NCBI GenBank assembly: GCA_947625775.1
Contig: CANQPM010000002.1
Location: forward strand, 124,001 to 188,000
Source of the DNA: an uncultured Lachnospiraceae bacterium
GTDB lineage: Bacteria; Bacillota; Clostridia; Lachnospirales; Lachnospiraceae
DNA length: 64,000 bases
Direction: 5' to 3'
The position numbers and the translations under genes were made by a program. Positions 19,006 to 29,256 of this stretch are shown here, in pieces. Numbering within the stretch: position 1 is the first letter of the stretch; the number at the start of each line of letters is the position of its first letter. Below the pieces are notes generated by a model. That model saw nothing but the letters and a program-made list of their open reading frames with translations. It ran no database searches and was not told where the DNA came from.

Positions 19006-21666
19006 GTGAAAAAATACGGAGTAAACGAGCTTAGGCGCATGTTCCTTGAATTTTTTGAGAGCAAGGAGCATCTTGCGATGAAAAGCTTTTCGCTGGTGCC
19101 CCACAATGACAACAGCTTATTGATAATCAATTCAGGTATGGCGCCGTTAAAGCCATATTTTACGGGGCAGGAGATACCGCCGAGAAGGCGCGTCACCACA
19201 TGCCAGAAGTGTGTCAGGACGGGCGATATTGACAATGTGGGCAAGACTGCAAGGCACCTTACGTTTTTTGAGATGCTTGGCAATTTCTCCTTTGGCGATT
19301 ATTTTAAGAAAGAGTCGCTTGCGTGGAGCTGGGAGTTTCTTACAAAGGTAGTCGGCTTAGATCCTGAGAGGCTTTATCCTTCGATTTACAGTGAAGATGA
19401 CGAGGCTTTTGAAATCTGGACAAAGCAGATTGGCGTGCCTGCAGAGAAGATTACGCGTTTTTACCGCGATCCTGAGACTGGCGAGTGCGATAATTTCTGG
19501 GAGCATGGCGCAGGACCGTGCGGACCTTGCTCGGAGATTTACTATGACAGGGGCATAAAATATGGCTGCGGGAAGCCTGATTGCAAGGTGGGCTGTGACT
19601 GCGACCGTTTTATGGAGGTCTGGAACAACGTATTTACACAGTTTGACGGTGACGGACATGGACATTATGAGGAGCTTGCACAGAAAAATATAGATACGGG
19701 AATGGGCTTGGAGCGCCTTGCCGTAGTGGTGCAGGACGTTGACACGGTATTTGACATCAACACCATGAAGGCTATCCGTGATAAAATCTGCGAGATTGCG
19801 GGCGCAGAGTATCTTGCCGATGAGAAAAAAGACGTTTCCATAAGGCTTATCACGGATCATATGCGTTCGTCAACTTTTATGATTTCAGACGGAATACTTC
19901 CGTCAAACGAGGGCAGGGGCTATGTGCTCAGGCGTCTTATCAGGCGTGTGGCAAGGCATGGAAGGCTTCTTGGCATTGAAGGCAAATTCCTTACAAAAGT
20001 TGCTCAGACTGTAATTGATGAGTGCAAGGACGGCTATCCCGAGCTTGAAGAAAAGAAGGACTTTATCTTCAATGTGCTTGTACAGGAGGAGGATAAGTTC
20101 AGCAAGACTATCGATCAGGGGCTTGGCATTCTGGCTGATATGGAAGATAAGCTCAATAAAGAGGGCAAAAAGACGCTTGACGGCGCTGACGCATTCAGGC
20201 TTTATGACACTTATGGCTTCCCGCTTGACCTTACGATAGAGATATTGGAGGAGAAGGGCTTTGGAGTAGATGAGGACGGCTTTAAGGCAGCAATGAAGGA
20301 GCAGAAGGAAACCGCCAGAAAGGCGCGCAAGGAGACGAATTACATGGGCGCTGACGTGACGGTTTACGAGTCGCTTGATCCTTCGATAACCACCAGCTTT
20401 GTAGGCTATGATAAGCTTACATACACTTCAAAGGTGACGGCGCTTACCACGGAGGACGAGGTAGTCGAGGCGCTCACTGACGGACAGGCGGGCACGATTA
20501 TAGTGGAGGAAACGCCGTTTTACGCTACAATGGGCGGTCAGGAGGCAGACACAGGCATTATCACTCTGGGCGACAGCGCGGAGTTTGAGGTAAAGGACAC
20601 GATTAAGCTTCTCGGAGGCAAGGTAGGCCATGTGGGCGTTGTCACAAAGGGAATGTTTAAGATGGGCGACAATGTCACGCTCAGCGTAAACGAGGCGAAG
20701 CGCGCGGACACATGCAAAAACCACAGCGCGACGCATCTTCTGCAGAAAGCGCTTAGGACAGTGCTTGGCACTCATGTAGAGCAGGCGGGATCATTTGTAA
20801 ACGAGGACAGGCTTAGGTTTGACTTTACGCATTTTCAGGCTATGACGGCAGAGGAGCTTGAAAAGGTAGAGCAGATGGTGATAGAGCAGATTGCGAATAA
20901 TCTGGACGTAAAAACAGAGGTAATGACGCTTGAAGAAGCCAAAAAGACAGGCGCGATGGCACTTTTTGGCGAAAAGTACGGTGAGACTGTAAGAGTGGTA
21001 AAAATGGGAGATTTCTCTACAGAGCTTTGCGGCGGCACTCATGTAGGCAATACGGGTGCGATTATGGCGTTTAAGATTGTATCTGAAAGCGGAGTGGCAT
21101 CGGGCGTGAGGAGAATAGAGGCGCTTACAGGCAATGGCGTTTTTAAGTATTATAAGAACTTGGAGGCGGAGCTTGAAAAGTGCGCAAAGATTGTAAAGAC
21201 TACGCCGTCTGCGCTTACTGAAAGGCTTGAGCATCTAATGGCGGAGGTCAAGGCGCTGCAGGGCGAGAATGAGTCGTTAAAGAGCAAGGCTGCGAAGGAC
21301 GCGCTTGGCGATGTTATGGACAAGGTTGTGGAAATAAAGGGTGTAAAGCTTCTCGCTGCGCGTGTTGACGGTGTGGATATGAACGGGCTGAGGGACTTAG
21401 GCGACCAGTTAAAGGGTAAGCTTGGCGAGGGCGTGGTAGTGCTTGCGTCAGGCGTTGACGGCAAGGTCAATCTCGTAGCTATGGCGACAGAGGGCGCTAT
21501 GGCAAAGGGCGCGCATGCGGGCAATCTCATAAAAGCAATTGCGGCTACGGTTGGCGGCGGAGGCGGCGGACGCCCCAATATGGCGCAGGCAGGCGGCAAG
21601 AATCCTGAAGGGATAGATAAGGCTGTGGAGGAAGTTAAAGGCGTGCTGGAGGGGCAGATTAAGTAA
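19006..21666 (+). CDS. alaS: alanyl-tRNA synthetase
   Basis: Start GTG 19006 after GGAGG; HLAMKSFSLVPHNDNSLLIINSGMAPLKPYF; CGGTHVGNTG; GGGGGGRPNMAQAGG. Confidence 0.97.
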   Translation: MKKYGVNELRRMFLEFFESKEHLAMKSFSLVPHNDNSLLIINSGMAPLKPYFTGQEIPPRRRVTTCQKCVRTGDIDNVGKTARHLTFFEMLGNFSFGDYFKKESLAWSWEFLTKVVGLDPERLYPSIYSEDDEAFEIWTKQIGVPAEKITRFYRDPETGECDNFWEHGAGPCGPCSEIYYDRGIKYGCGKPDCKVGCDCDRFMEVWNNVFTQFDGDGHGHYEELAQKNIDTGMGLERLAVVVQDVDTVFDINTMKAIRDKICEIAGAEYLADEKKDVSIRLITDHMRSSTFMISDGILPSNEGRGYVLRRLIRRVARHGRLLGIEGKFLTKVAQTVIDECKDGYPELEEKKDFIFNVLVQEEDKFSKTIDQGLGILADMEDKLNKEGKKTLDGADAFRLYDTYGFPLDLTIEILEEKGFGVDEDGFKAAMKEQKETARKARKETNYMGADVTVYESLDPSITTSFVGYDKLTYTSKVTALTTEDEVVEALTDGQAGTIIVEETPFYATMGGQEADTGIITLGDSAEFEVKDTIKLLGGKVGHVGVVTKGMFKMGDNVTLSVNEAKRADTCKNHSATHLLQKALRTVLGTHVEQAGSFVNEDRLRFDFTHFQAMTAEELEKVEQMVIEQIANNLDVKTEVMTLEEAKKTGAMALFGEKYGETVRVVKMGDFSTELCGGTHVGNTGAIMAFKIVSESGVASGVRRIEALTGNGVFKYYKNLEAELEKCAKIVKTTPSALTERLEHLMAEVKALQGENESLKSKAAKDALGDVMDKVVEIKGVKLLAARVDGVDMNGLRDLGDQLKGKLGEGVVVLASGVDGKVNLVAMATEGAMAKGAHAGNLIKAIAATVGGGGGGRPNMAQAGGKNPEGIDKAVEEVKGVLEGQIK

Positions 21667-21692
21667 AATAGTGGCATATGAATAGTGAGGGT

Positions 21693-21749
21693 GTCGCACT
21701 AAGAATATGTTATTTAATAATATCTTGTATATATTTTACTTAGTGCGGC
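21693..21749. repeat. inverted repeat (hairpin) downstream of alaS
   Basis: GTCGCACTAAG ... CTTAGTGCGGC (one G.T); AT-rich interior with ATATCTTGTAT. Confidence 0.6.
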
Positions 21750-21828
21750 AGCTTCTTAATGAAAAATAGGGCATTTGAGCATATATGCTATATTATAATT
21801 ATAGTAAACCTGCGAGAGGAGAATTATC

Positions 21829-23157
21829 ATGTGCATACGGGCAACAGAGTTATCACAAATGCAGGATGCGTTTGCATCAACACCGCTTACGACGCCATCG
21901 GAGCTTAGAGAGTTTTATCAGGAAACGGCGCATGCAAGGACTGGTGATGATTTTTCAGATTTTGTGAAAAGCCTTTCTCTTAAATTGGAAGACAGCAAAG
22001 AAGTTGTTCAGCATATATTGTTTGTCGGTCACCCGGGATGTGGCAAGACGACAGAGCTTTTTCAGCTTTTTCAAAAGACTCAGAATATGGGCTTTGTATC
22101 ATGCTTTGGACGTTGCGATTTGGAGTTAGACTCAGCAGATATTGAATATACAGATGTCTTGTTTTTTGTGTTGGATTTATTGGTAAAGGCTGCTGATGAA
22201 AATGACATTGATATAGATGCTTCATTAATAAGCGAAATTCATAGCTATTGGAAAGACGAAATTGAGATAATAAAGACCGAAGGCAGGCAGGAAGAATCAA
22301 GCATATCGGGCGGCGCTTCGGCAGAAGCTGGAATTCGGGGATTGATTAAAGTATTTACTGAGATAAAAGGAATTATTAAAAATGGCTCAGAGTCAAGGCG
22401 GCAGATTAGAAATCGTATCGAACCAAGAAGCAGCGAGCTAGTGAACAAAATACAGAGGATTATATGGGAAATATCTAATAAAGCTGATGGAATGGGGAAG
22501 AAAAAAGTCCCTTTAGTTATTTTGGACGGATTAGATAAAATACCTTTGGAGCAGGCAAGAAAAATTTTTAAAGAAAACGGCGCACGTTTTTCATTGCTAA
22601 ATGTGCATCTTATTGTGACCTTTCCCATAGCGCTCACTTATACGCCAGAGTATAGCGACATTACTATATGGTTTCCAAATCCTGAAAAGCTGCCTATGAT
22701 AAAGCTGCGCAAGTGGGAAAATAATAGGTACATTGATGGATATACAGAAGGCATAGATACTATGAAGCAAATTGTAAGGAAACGTGCGAATGAAAGCCTG
22801 TTTGACGAGGGAGTTCTGGATAAGCTTATAGCACAGACAGGAGGATATATTAGAGACTTGTTTCGCTGTATATCTAAAGCGGCTAATCGGGCCAGGATGA
22901 GGTTAGCTCAGACAATCTCGCTGGAAGATGCGCAAGTTGCTTTGGATAATTTGGAGTCCGATCTTAATGGCAGATATGATGCGAATATGATACCTATTAT
23001 GAAGAAGATATATAATGGAGAAAAGCATGTGTCTACATCTAGTATGATAACAAGATTATTGCAGGTGGGGGCAGTGCTTGAATATAATGGGCAGAAATGG
23101 TGTGATTTGCATCCGTTAGTCGAAAAGTGGCTGAAAGAACACGGAAGGCTAAATTGA
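21829..23157 (+). CDS. P-loop NTPase (STAND/AAA-like)
   Basis: Walker A GHPGCGKTTE, Walker B VPLVILDGLDKI. Confidence 0.7.
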   Translation: MCIRATELSQMQDAFASTPLTTPSELREFYQETAHARTGDDFSDFVKSLSLKLEDSKEVVQHILFVGHPGCGKTTELFQLFQKTQNMGFVSCFGRCDLELDSADIEYTDVLFFVLDLLVKAADENDIDIDASLISEIHSYWKDEIEIIKTEGRQEESSISGGASAEAGIRGLIKVFTEIKGIIKNGSESRRQIRNRIEPRSSELVNKIQRIIWEISNKADGMGKKKVPLVILDGLDKIPLEQARKIFKENGARFSLLNVHLIVTFPIALTYTPEYSDITIWFPNPEKLPMIKLRKWENNRYIDGYTEGIDTMKQIVRKRANESLFDEGVLDKLIAQTGGYIRDLFRCISKAANRARMRLAQTISLEDAQVALDNLESDLNGRYDANMIPIMKKIYNGEKHVSTSSMITRLLQVGAVLEYNGQKWCDLHPLVEKWLKEHGRLN

Positions 23158-23174
23158 TTTATGGGGGGCATGCT

Positions 23175-24572
23175 ATGGATAATTGGGAGCAGTATAATAA
23201 TGAGCAATATGGCATGCTGCGATTTGCTGTTAATGATACGAGCGCGGGGATATGTCTTTTTCGCGCGGATAGTCCAGTATTCCAGATAGACATTGCAAGG
23301 CGATTAAAGCAGGAAACACAAAAAAAATGTTATATATTAAATATGGCTATGGTCAGCCATGACCTTATGCCGGATAGCGCTGTGAAGATGCGTAAACTTT
23401 TAGAAGGTCATGAAGAATGTAGAGTAATTGTTATATGTAATCTGCAGCTTTGCGGTATTGAGTTAGGCGATGAAGATTATATCCGAAGGCTGAATTATAT
23501 GCGTGATCAATTGCTTTCTATGAATAAGGTCTGGGTGTTTGGAATGCAAAATTATTTTGCTGTTCTGATGAGCCGGCACGCCATAGATTTGTATTCCTGC
23601 ATTATGAATCATTTCGATTTTAAATCGTATGAAGAAGTATCTATTATGGAACTGAAAATGGATGATTTTACAGGCAATATTAAAACTGAAATGGATCGTT
23701 TTATGACTTTGCGGAAAGGAATAGAAAAAAGAGGAGTAGAAAATGTTTCTATTAATGAGCTGTTTGAACTGATTACAACGTGGAATGGCATATATGAATA
23801 TTGTACGGAAGAAACGGCTTTGCTTGTTGAAAGGGTTTGTAAACGGATTTATATCAGTATGCCTCATTCTGATATTACTGCAAGAGAATGTGAAAGGTAT
23901 CATATATTAGCAATAGCATATAGCCATTTAGGAGATTACGGAACTTCTTTTGAAATTATGTCTTTGATAAAGAAAAATTTTAAAAAGATTGCTCGGAAAC
24001 ATAATGAACAAGACTTTATGTTTGAATACCTGTATGGAAATATATATATTGAAGCGGGAAAATATGCTGATGCAATAAGCACCTTTAATCGTTTGATTTC
24101 ATATTATGGCGGGATTAATTTATGCTTCTATGAAAAATATAGAGCAAGTGATAAGCTTGCATGGGCATATGCATGCATGGGAAATTATGATAAGGCGGTT
24201 GATATATATACCCAGACGTGCCTGCTTATTGATGAGAATGCTGCAGAAGAATGTTACAAGGCATTGCTATGGAATGATAAAGGCGCATGCTTGTTGGCAA
24301 AGTGTGATTATTCAAATGCCTTGAAGAGTTTTTTGAAGGCGGAGGCTTTGATAAATAAAAAAGCTTTCATAGGTATGCATGCAAAAGTGAATGTTCTGAA
24401 AAATATAGGCTACACATATAAATTGCTTGGTGATTATAATAAGGGCATTGATTTTTTGACAAAGGCTAAAAATCTGTTGACGCAGACAGATGAGGATATT
24501 TTCAAAACAGACAAAATGAAGTTTATTGATTATACAATAAAGGAATGTAAAGATAATCTTATGGGCTGGTAA
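23175..24572 (+). CDS. TPR protein with N-terminal degenerate NTPase-like domain
   Basis: YIRRLNYMRDQLLSMNKVWVFGMQNYFAVLMSRHAIDLYSCIMNHFDF resembles the LNxxRDxLxxxxxxxVfxxpxxxaxxlxxxApDlWsw segment of STAND-type proteins; TPRs such as YGNIYIEAGKYADAISTFNRLI and GYTYKLLGDYNKGIDFLTKA. Confidence 0.6.
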   Translation: MDNWEQYNNEQYGMLRFAVNDTSAGICLFRADSPVFQIDIARRLKQETQKKCYILNMAMVSHDLMPDSAVKMRKLLEGHEECRVIVICNLQLCGIELGDEDYIRRLNYMRDQLLSMNKVWVFGMQNYFAVLMSRHAIDLYSCIMNHFDFKSYEEVSIMELKMDDFTGNIKTEMDRFMTLRKGIEKRGVENVSINELFELITTWNGIYEYCTEETALLVERVCKRIYISMPHSDITARECERYHILAIAYSHLGDYGTSFEIMSLIKKNFKKIARKHNEQDFMFEYLYGNIYIEAGKYADAISTFNRLISYYGGINLCFYEKYRASDKLAWAYACMGNYDKAVDIYTQTCLLIDENAAEECYKALLWNDKGACLLAKCDYSNALKSFLKAEALINKKAFIGMHAKVNVLKNIGYTYKLLGDYNKGIDFLTKAKNLLTQTDEDIFKTDKMKFIDYTIKECKDNLMGW

Positions 24573-24639
24573 CAGAAATTTGATTATAAGAAGCATGGAA
24601 GAAGTATTTGGAGAAGATGATATATGAGGATAAAATATT

Positions 24640-25318
24640 CATTTAATAGGAAAAGGATTATATTAACAGCTATTTTTTCAGTTATCAGTCGAAAATTATA
24701 TCTTTATTTGAGAATAAAGACGACAATCCGCTATTTGTATATGGAATTACAATGCAGAATCATGGAGGATATGTATATGATGGCTTTGAATCCGATGTAG
24801 AGGTTGAAAATTTAAATAATGATTATGAAGATTTGAATCAATATCTTTCATTAATACATATAAGTGATGAGGCATTGGAAACATTTATAAATTATTTCAT
24901 GAACTATGATGAGAAGATTGTTATTTTATGGAGATCATCAGCCGCGTATGTCAGATGAATTTTATAATGAAATTGGTGTCGCAAGTGACTCTATAGAGAA
25001 ATATAAGGTTCCGTTTTTCATATGGAAAAATTATGAAAGCGAAGAAACAGTATATGAACTTACAAGCTTGAATTTCCTCTCGGCTATACTTCTTGAAACC
25101 GCGCAAATGGATGTACCTCCACATTTTTCATTTCTTTATGATTTACAGGATAGCGTCAGCGCAGTCAATGCATATGGGGATATATTGTTGATGGACAGTA
25201 TTATTCATATGATGCCAAAAATATTTTGGAGGGAATAAAAGACCAATTTGAACAGTATCATATATTTCAATATGCAAATATTTTTGATGAAAATTCGGAT
25301 AAAAGTATTTTTAACTGA
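24640..25318 (+). pseudogene. decayed LTA-synthase/sulfatase-family gene (C-terminal half, multiple frameshifts)
   Basis: Fragments in different frames align as one protein: SKIISLFENKDDNPLFVYGITMQNHGGYVYDGF / DEALETFINYFMNYDEKIVIL / FYGDHQPRMSDEFYNEIG...VPFFIWKNYESEETVYELTSLNFLSAILLETAQM / GIKDQFEQYHIFQYANIFDEN. Confidence 0.75.
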
Positions 25319-25417
25319 TTACAGTATTTGATATAACAGGTGTTTGCGAAAGCGTATTCAGTGATGTAGAATTTAGAAAACGTAGAACAGATGATTAATA
25401 AAAAATAGGAAAGCGAT

Positions 25418-26488
25418 ATGAAAAATTATAATTTCACTCTCATAATCCCGTCTCTCAATCCAGATGAAAAGCTTTCACAGACTATTCAAAACGCCATTGA
25501 TGCAGGCATTGGGGATATTATCCTTGTTGATGACGGAAGCGATGCGGAGTATAAAAAACATTTTATTGAGCTTGAACAAAAGCATTCCGAAGTAGCGCTC
25601 CTAACTCATAATAAAAACCTCGGAAAAGGCGCGGCGCTAAAAACCGCATTCACATATTTTCTGGAGAACAGGCAGGGCAGCGACGGCGTAGTAACTGCCG
25701 ACGCAGACGGTCAGCACAAGATAGAGGATATTATAAGCTGCGCAGAGGAGATGATGCGTGACAGGCACGCCATAGTGCTGGGCTGTCGGGATTTCGGGCT
25801 TGAGAATGTCCCGCCTAAAAGCCGTTTTGGCAACAAAGCGACATCGCTCGTATTCCGTTTGTTTTTCGGTATGGGCATTTCTGACACGCAGACAGGCCTG
25901 CGCGCCATACCTGCCGAATACGTAAGCGAAATGCTTGAAATAAAGGGAACTAGGTACGAATACGAAACAAATATGCTGATTTTCATTGGCGGTCATAAGA
26001 TACCATACCGAGAAGTCAAAATAGAAACTCTTTATTTTGACGACAACAGCGCGACGCATTTTCGCCCGATACGTGACTCAATACGCGTGTATGGATTAAT
26101 TTTTAAATACGCCGCCAATTCCCTTGCGTCAGCAGTGGTTGATATTCTGATGTTTTATTTGCTTGGACAGTTTATCTTTACGGGCGGGGGCAGGATTGCG
26201 GTACTGTTTTCAACAGTGGCGGCAAGGGTGGTTTCATCAATTGTAAATTTTGCATTAAATAAAAGGTTTGTATTTGACAACCGCTCGGGTTTTATAAAGA
26301 CGTTTGCAAAATATGTATGCCTTGCGGTGCCTGTAATGCTTATATCATGGCTCAGCGTGTACGCATTGTCGCACGCTATGAAAACAGGCCAGCTTGGGCG
26401 TACATTGTGGAAGGCTCTGATAGACACCATACTTTTTATAGTAAGCTTTCGCGTGCAGCGCAGCTGGGTATTTACGGACAAAAACTGA
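25418..26488 (+). CDS. glycosyltransferase family 2 (DPM1-like) fused to GtrA-like membrane domain
   Basis: LIIPSLNPDEKLSQTIQNA, ILVDDGSD, TADADGQHKIEDI; C-terminal TM GtrA (NFALNKRFVFDN). Confidence 0.88.
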   Translation: MKNYNFTLIIPSLNPDEKLSQTIQNAIDAGIGDIILVDDGSDAEYKKHFIELEQKHSEVALLTHNKNLGKGAALKTAFTYFLENRQGSDGVVTADADGQHKIEDIISCAEEMMRDRHAIVLGCRDFGLENVPPKSRFGNKATSLVFRLFFGMGISDTQTGLRAIPAEYVSEMLEIKGTRYEYETNMLIFIGGHKIPYREVKIETLYFDDNSATHFRPIRDSIRVYGLIFKYAANSLASAVVDILMFYLLGQFIFTGGGRIAVLFSTVAARVVSSIVNFALNKRFVFDNRSGFIKTFAKYVCLAVPVMLISWLSVYALSHAMKTGQLGRTLWKALIDTILFIVSFRVQRSWVFTDKN

Positions 26489-26521
26489 TGATGAACCGCT
26501 AAAGCGGCATGGAGGATTATT

Positions 26522-27646
26522 ATGAAATCAAACAGTACAAAAAAGAAAAAAAGGAATAACGGTCTGCGTGCGTCAACAGTTATAGGCAGGACAGCGCTTG
26601 TATTTTTTACCATAATATTTATCCTGCTGTTTACGCTTGCCGCCCTCTGCTACACGCTTTTGACGGGACCAAGCCCTGCAATGCGTGACAGAGTAGTGCT
26701 TTCGGCTATGCAGGCGAGCGCGACTAAGTGGCTGCCAGGACTGTTTCTAGACGATGCCCTTGTAGATGAAATCTGCGAAAAAAGCGCCAATGTGCAGGAG
26801 GAGGTTATTGCCATGGGCGCATTCAAGGCGGACTCAGATGAGGAAAAGACGCAGGAGACTCCCGCAGATGAATGGGACAGCGCTATAGACGGCATGATTT
26901 ACAAGACATACAGCGGCGCTACATATAAGGCATATATGCTTATTGTAAAGGATCCGTCGCGCGTGTATGTAGGCACGTCAAGCGATTACAAAAGCGGGCA
27001 GATAGGCGCGCGCATATTTGACATAGTAGAGCGTGAAAATGCCATAGCGGCAATCAACGGCGGCGAATTTGAGGACACAAACGGCCATGGGACAGGCAAC
27101 ACCCCCGTAGGCTTAACATATTCAAAGGGGAGCTGCGTATGGAATGACGGTCTCAGGCGTACTTTTATAGGCTTTGACAGCAATAACGTGCTTCACGCGG
27201 TCGAATCGATAACAAAGGCAGAAGCGGACGCGCTTGGAATGAGAGACGCGGTCTCGTTTCAGACGGGAAATGTGCTAATTACAAACGACAATGAAAATGT
27301 CACGCTGTATTACTCGGAAAATAACGTAGGCATGTCCCAGCGCACGGCTATAGGCCAGAGAGCAGACGGAGCCGTTATTTTACTGGTGACAGACGGAAGA
27401 AGCGCAAGCAGCCTTGGAGCGACAAAAAACGACCTTATAGACCTGCTTGTATCAGAAGGAGCGGTAGTGGCAGGAATGCTTGACGGCGGCTCCTCCGCAA
27501 TGATGTACTACAGGGATTACTATACAAAATACGGCATTGCCGCTTCAGAACTCGACGAATATCAAAAACAGGGACTGACAAACAAATACAAGGCGTTTAC
27601 TAAGCCGCGCCATATACCGACATATTTTCTTGTAAAGCCTGAATAA
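26522..27646 (+). CDS. exported phosphodiester glycosidase (NAGPA-domain) protein
   Basis: INGGEFEDTNGHGTGNTPVGLTYSKG, QRTAIGQRADGAVILLVTDGR, AGMLDGGSSAMMYY. Confidence 0.8.
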   Translation: MKSNSTKKKKRNNGLRASTVIGRTALVFFTIIFILLFTLAALCYTLLTGPSPAMRDRVVLSAMQASATKWLPGLFLDDALVDEICEKSANVQEEVIAMGAFKADSDEEKTQETPADEWDSAIDGMIYKTYSGATYKAYMLIVKDPSRVYVGTSSDYKSGQIGARIFDIVERENAIAAINGGEFEDTNGHGTGNTPVGLTYSKGSCVWNDGLRRTFIGFDSNNVLHAVESITKAEADALGMRDAVSFQTGNVLITNDNENVTLYYSENNVGMSQRTAIGQRADGAVILLVTDGRSASSLGATKNDLIDLLVSEGAVVAGMLDGGSSAMMYYRDYYTKYGIAASELDEYQKQGLTNKYKAFTKPRHIPTYFLVKPE

Positions 27647-27664
27647 TGAAAAGAGGGAGCACAT

Positions 27665-28798
27665 ATGAAAAAAAAGGGAAAAAAGAAAAATGGAAATAAA
27701 ATTGCAAAAATTCCTGTTTTTTACCTGATATATCTGACAGTGACGGCTGCCGTGATTTTTGCCATAGTTCTTTCCATGCAGCTTGTCAGAAGCAGGCTTG
27801 CAGAGTATGAGGCCGCCCAGCCAAGGTATGTCGCGGCGGAGGTATTTGCACAGTATTTCCAGCCGATTGACTATAATTCCCTGCTTGCAGACTCGAACTA
27901 TGAGGCAGGCGAGGCTGGAACCGATGAATTGATAGAATATCTTAAAAATGAGATAGGCGACAGCAGGCTTACATACGCGGCAGGCTCGTCAGATGACGAA
28001 AATGAGGTTAAATATATCGTAAAGGCAGGGCAGAAGCAGCTTGCGGCAATAGTGCTTACTACAGCTGATGCCAAGACAAAGCATGGGTATGACACATACG
28101 AATATTCGCATATGGACTTATATTTAAACACAGATGAATATTTAAAGGAGCTGTCGTCATATACAGTCAAAGCGCCTTCCTCATATACGGTAGAGCTGGA
28201 CGGAAGCGCGCTTTCAAAGGAGCTTGTGACATCGACTTACATGCAGGAGGATATTCTGCAGTATTGCCCGTCAGACGTTCCCGGCATTGAGTATTCGGTA
28301 TATACCATAACGGGGCTTGATAAAGCGCCTGGCGAGGTAAAGGTATCCGCGCCGGACGGTACGGCCGCTGAAGTTTCATTTGATGACGAGACAAATACAT
28401 ATACCAGCAGCCTTGCATACAGCGGGCAGCTTGCCGCGGAATACACGGAGCCTGTGACAAAGGCGATTGAAGGGTACGCCGCGTATATACAGGCTGCCGA
28501 GAATGTAAGCCTGGACAGCATAAAAGGCTATTATGACACAAGCTCAAAGGTGTACTCGGAGATTGTGGCTATGAGCGGCGACAGATGGATGGTAAACGCG
28601 GGGGGCGGCATTGATTTTGAAGATGTCCAGGTGGGAGAGTTTTATGCGCATACGCCTGAAATTTTCTCATGCCACATTTCATTTACACAGTACATACACA
28701 GGGCGGGCAGCGAGGACTATGTTGATGCTATTGACAAGTATGTGTTCCTGCATCTTGTCAATGGGGAATATAAGATATATTATTGGTATAATGCGTAA
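27665..28798 (+). CDS. membrane-anchored exported hypothetical protein
   Basis: One N-terminal TM helix then extracellular-type sequence; adjacent to the NAGPA gene. Confidence 0.6.
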   Translation: MKKKGKKKNGNKIAKIPVFYLIYLTVTAAVIFAIVLSMQLVRSRLAEYEAAQPRYVAAEVFAQYFQPIDYNSLLADSNYEAGEAGTDELIEYLKNEIGDSRLTYAAGSSDDENEVKYIVKAGQKQLAAIVLTTADAKTKHGYDTYEYSHMDLYLNTDEYLKELSSYTVKAPSSYTVELDGSALSKELVTSTYMQEDILQYCPSDVPGIEYSVYTITGLDKAPGEVKVSAPDGTAAEVSFDDETNTYTSSLAYSGQLAAEYTEPVTKAIEGYAAYIQAAENVSLDSIKGYYDTSSKVYSEIVAMSGDRWMVNAGGGIDFEDVQVGEFYAHTPEIFSCHISFTQYIHRAGSEDYVDAIDKYVFLHLVNGEYKIYYWYNA

Positions 28799-28836
28799 AA
28801 AAACGTGAAAAAATTTTCCTTTTTTGAAAAAAAGTG

Positions 28837-28864
28837 TTGACGTATCATAAATATATGTTATAAT
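28837..28864 (+). promoter_or_regulatory. sigma-A-type promoter upstream of rpsU
   Basis: TTGACG - 16 bp - TATAAT. Confidence 0.7.
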
Positions 28865-28940
28865 CTTAAATGTGCAATTATTAAACCCGAACAGTCTGGC
28901 ACACGATAATTAGGGCTGGAGGGAGGTTAGGTGTGATAGT

Positions 28941-29117
28941 ATGTCAAATGTAATCGTTAAAGAAAACGAAACTTTGGACAGCGCTTTACGCAGATTTAAG
29001 AGAAGCTGTGCGAAGGCAGGAATCCAGCAGGAAATCCGCAAGAGAGAGCATTATGAGAAGCCAAGCGTAAAACGTAAGAAGAAGTCTGAAGCAGCTAGGA
29101 AGCGTAAATATAATTAA
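28941..29117 (+). CDS. rpsU: 30S ribosomal protein S21
   Basis: 58-aa ORF not in supplied track: [58 protein letters not shown]. Confidence 0.95.
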   Translation: MSNVIVKENETLDSALRRFKRSCAKAGIQQEIRKREHYEKPSVKRKKKSEAARKRKYN

Positions 29118-29124
29118 TGAAGTG

Positions 29125-29154
29125 AAATCCTTGGCATTTGTCAAGGATTTTTTC
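29125..29154 (+). terminator. rpsU intrinsic terminator
   Basis: AAATCCTTG-GCATTTGT-CAAGGATTTTTT. Confidence 0.8.
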
Positions 29155-29256
29155 ATCTGAATGTCAGTTAAACGGGCTGGACAGCAAGACGCAAGGGTAG
29201 CGTTTCAGCTGATAGCTGATGACAGTCAGCATGAAAATGTAAGGGAGAGATTAGTT

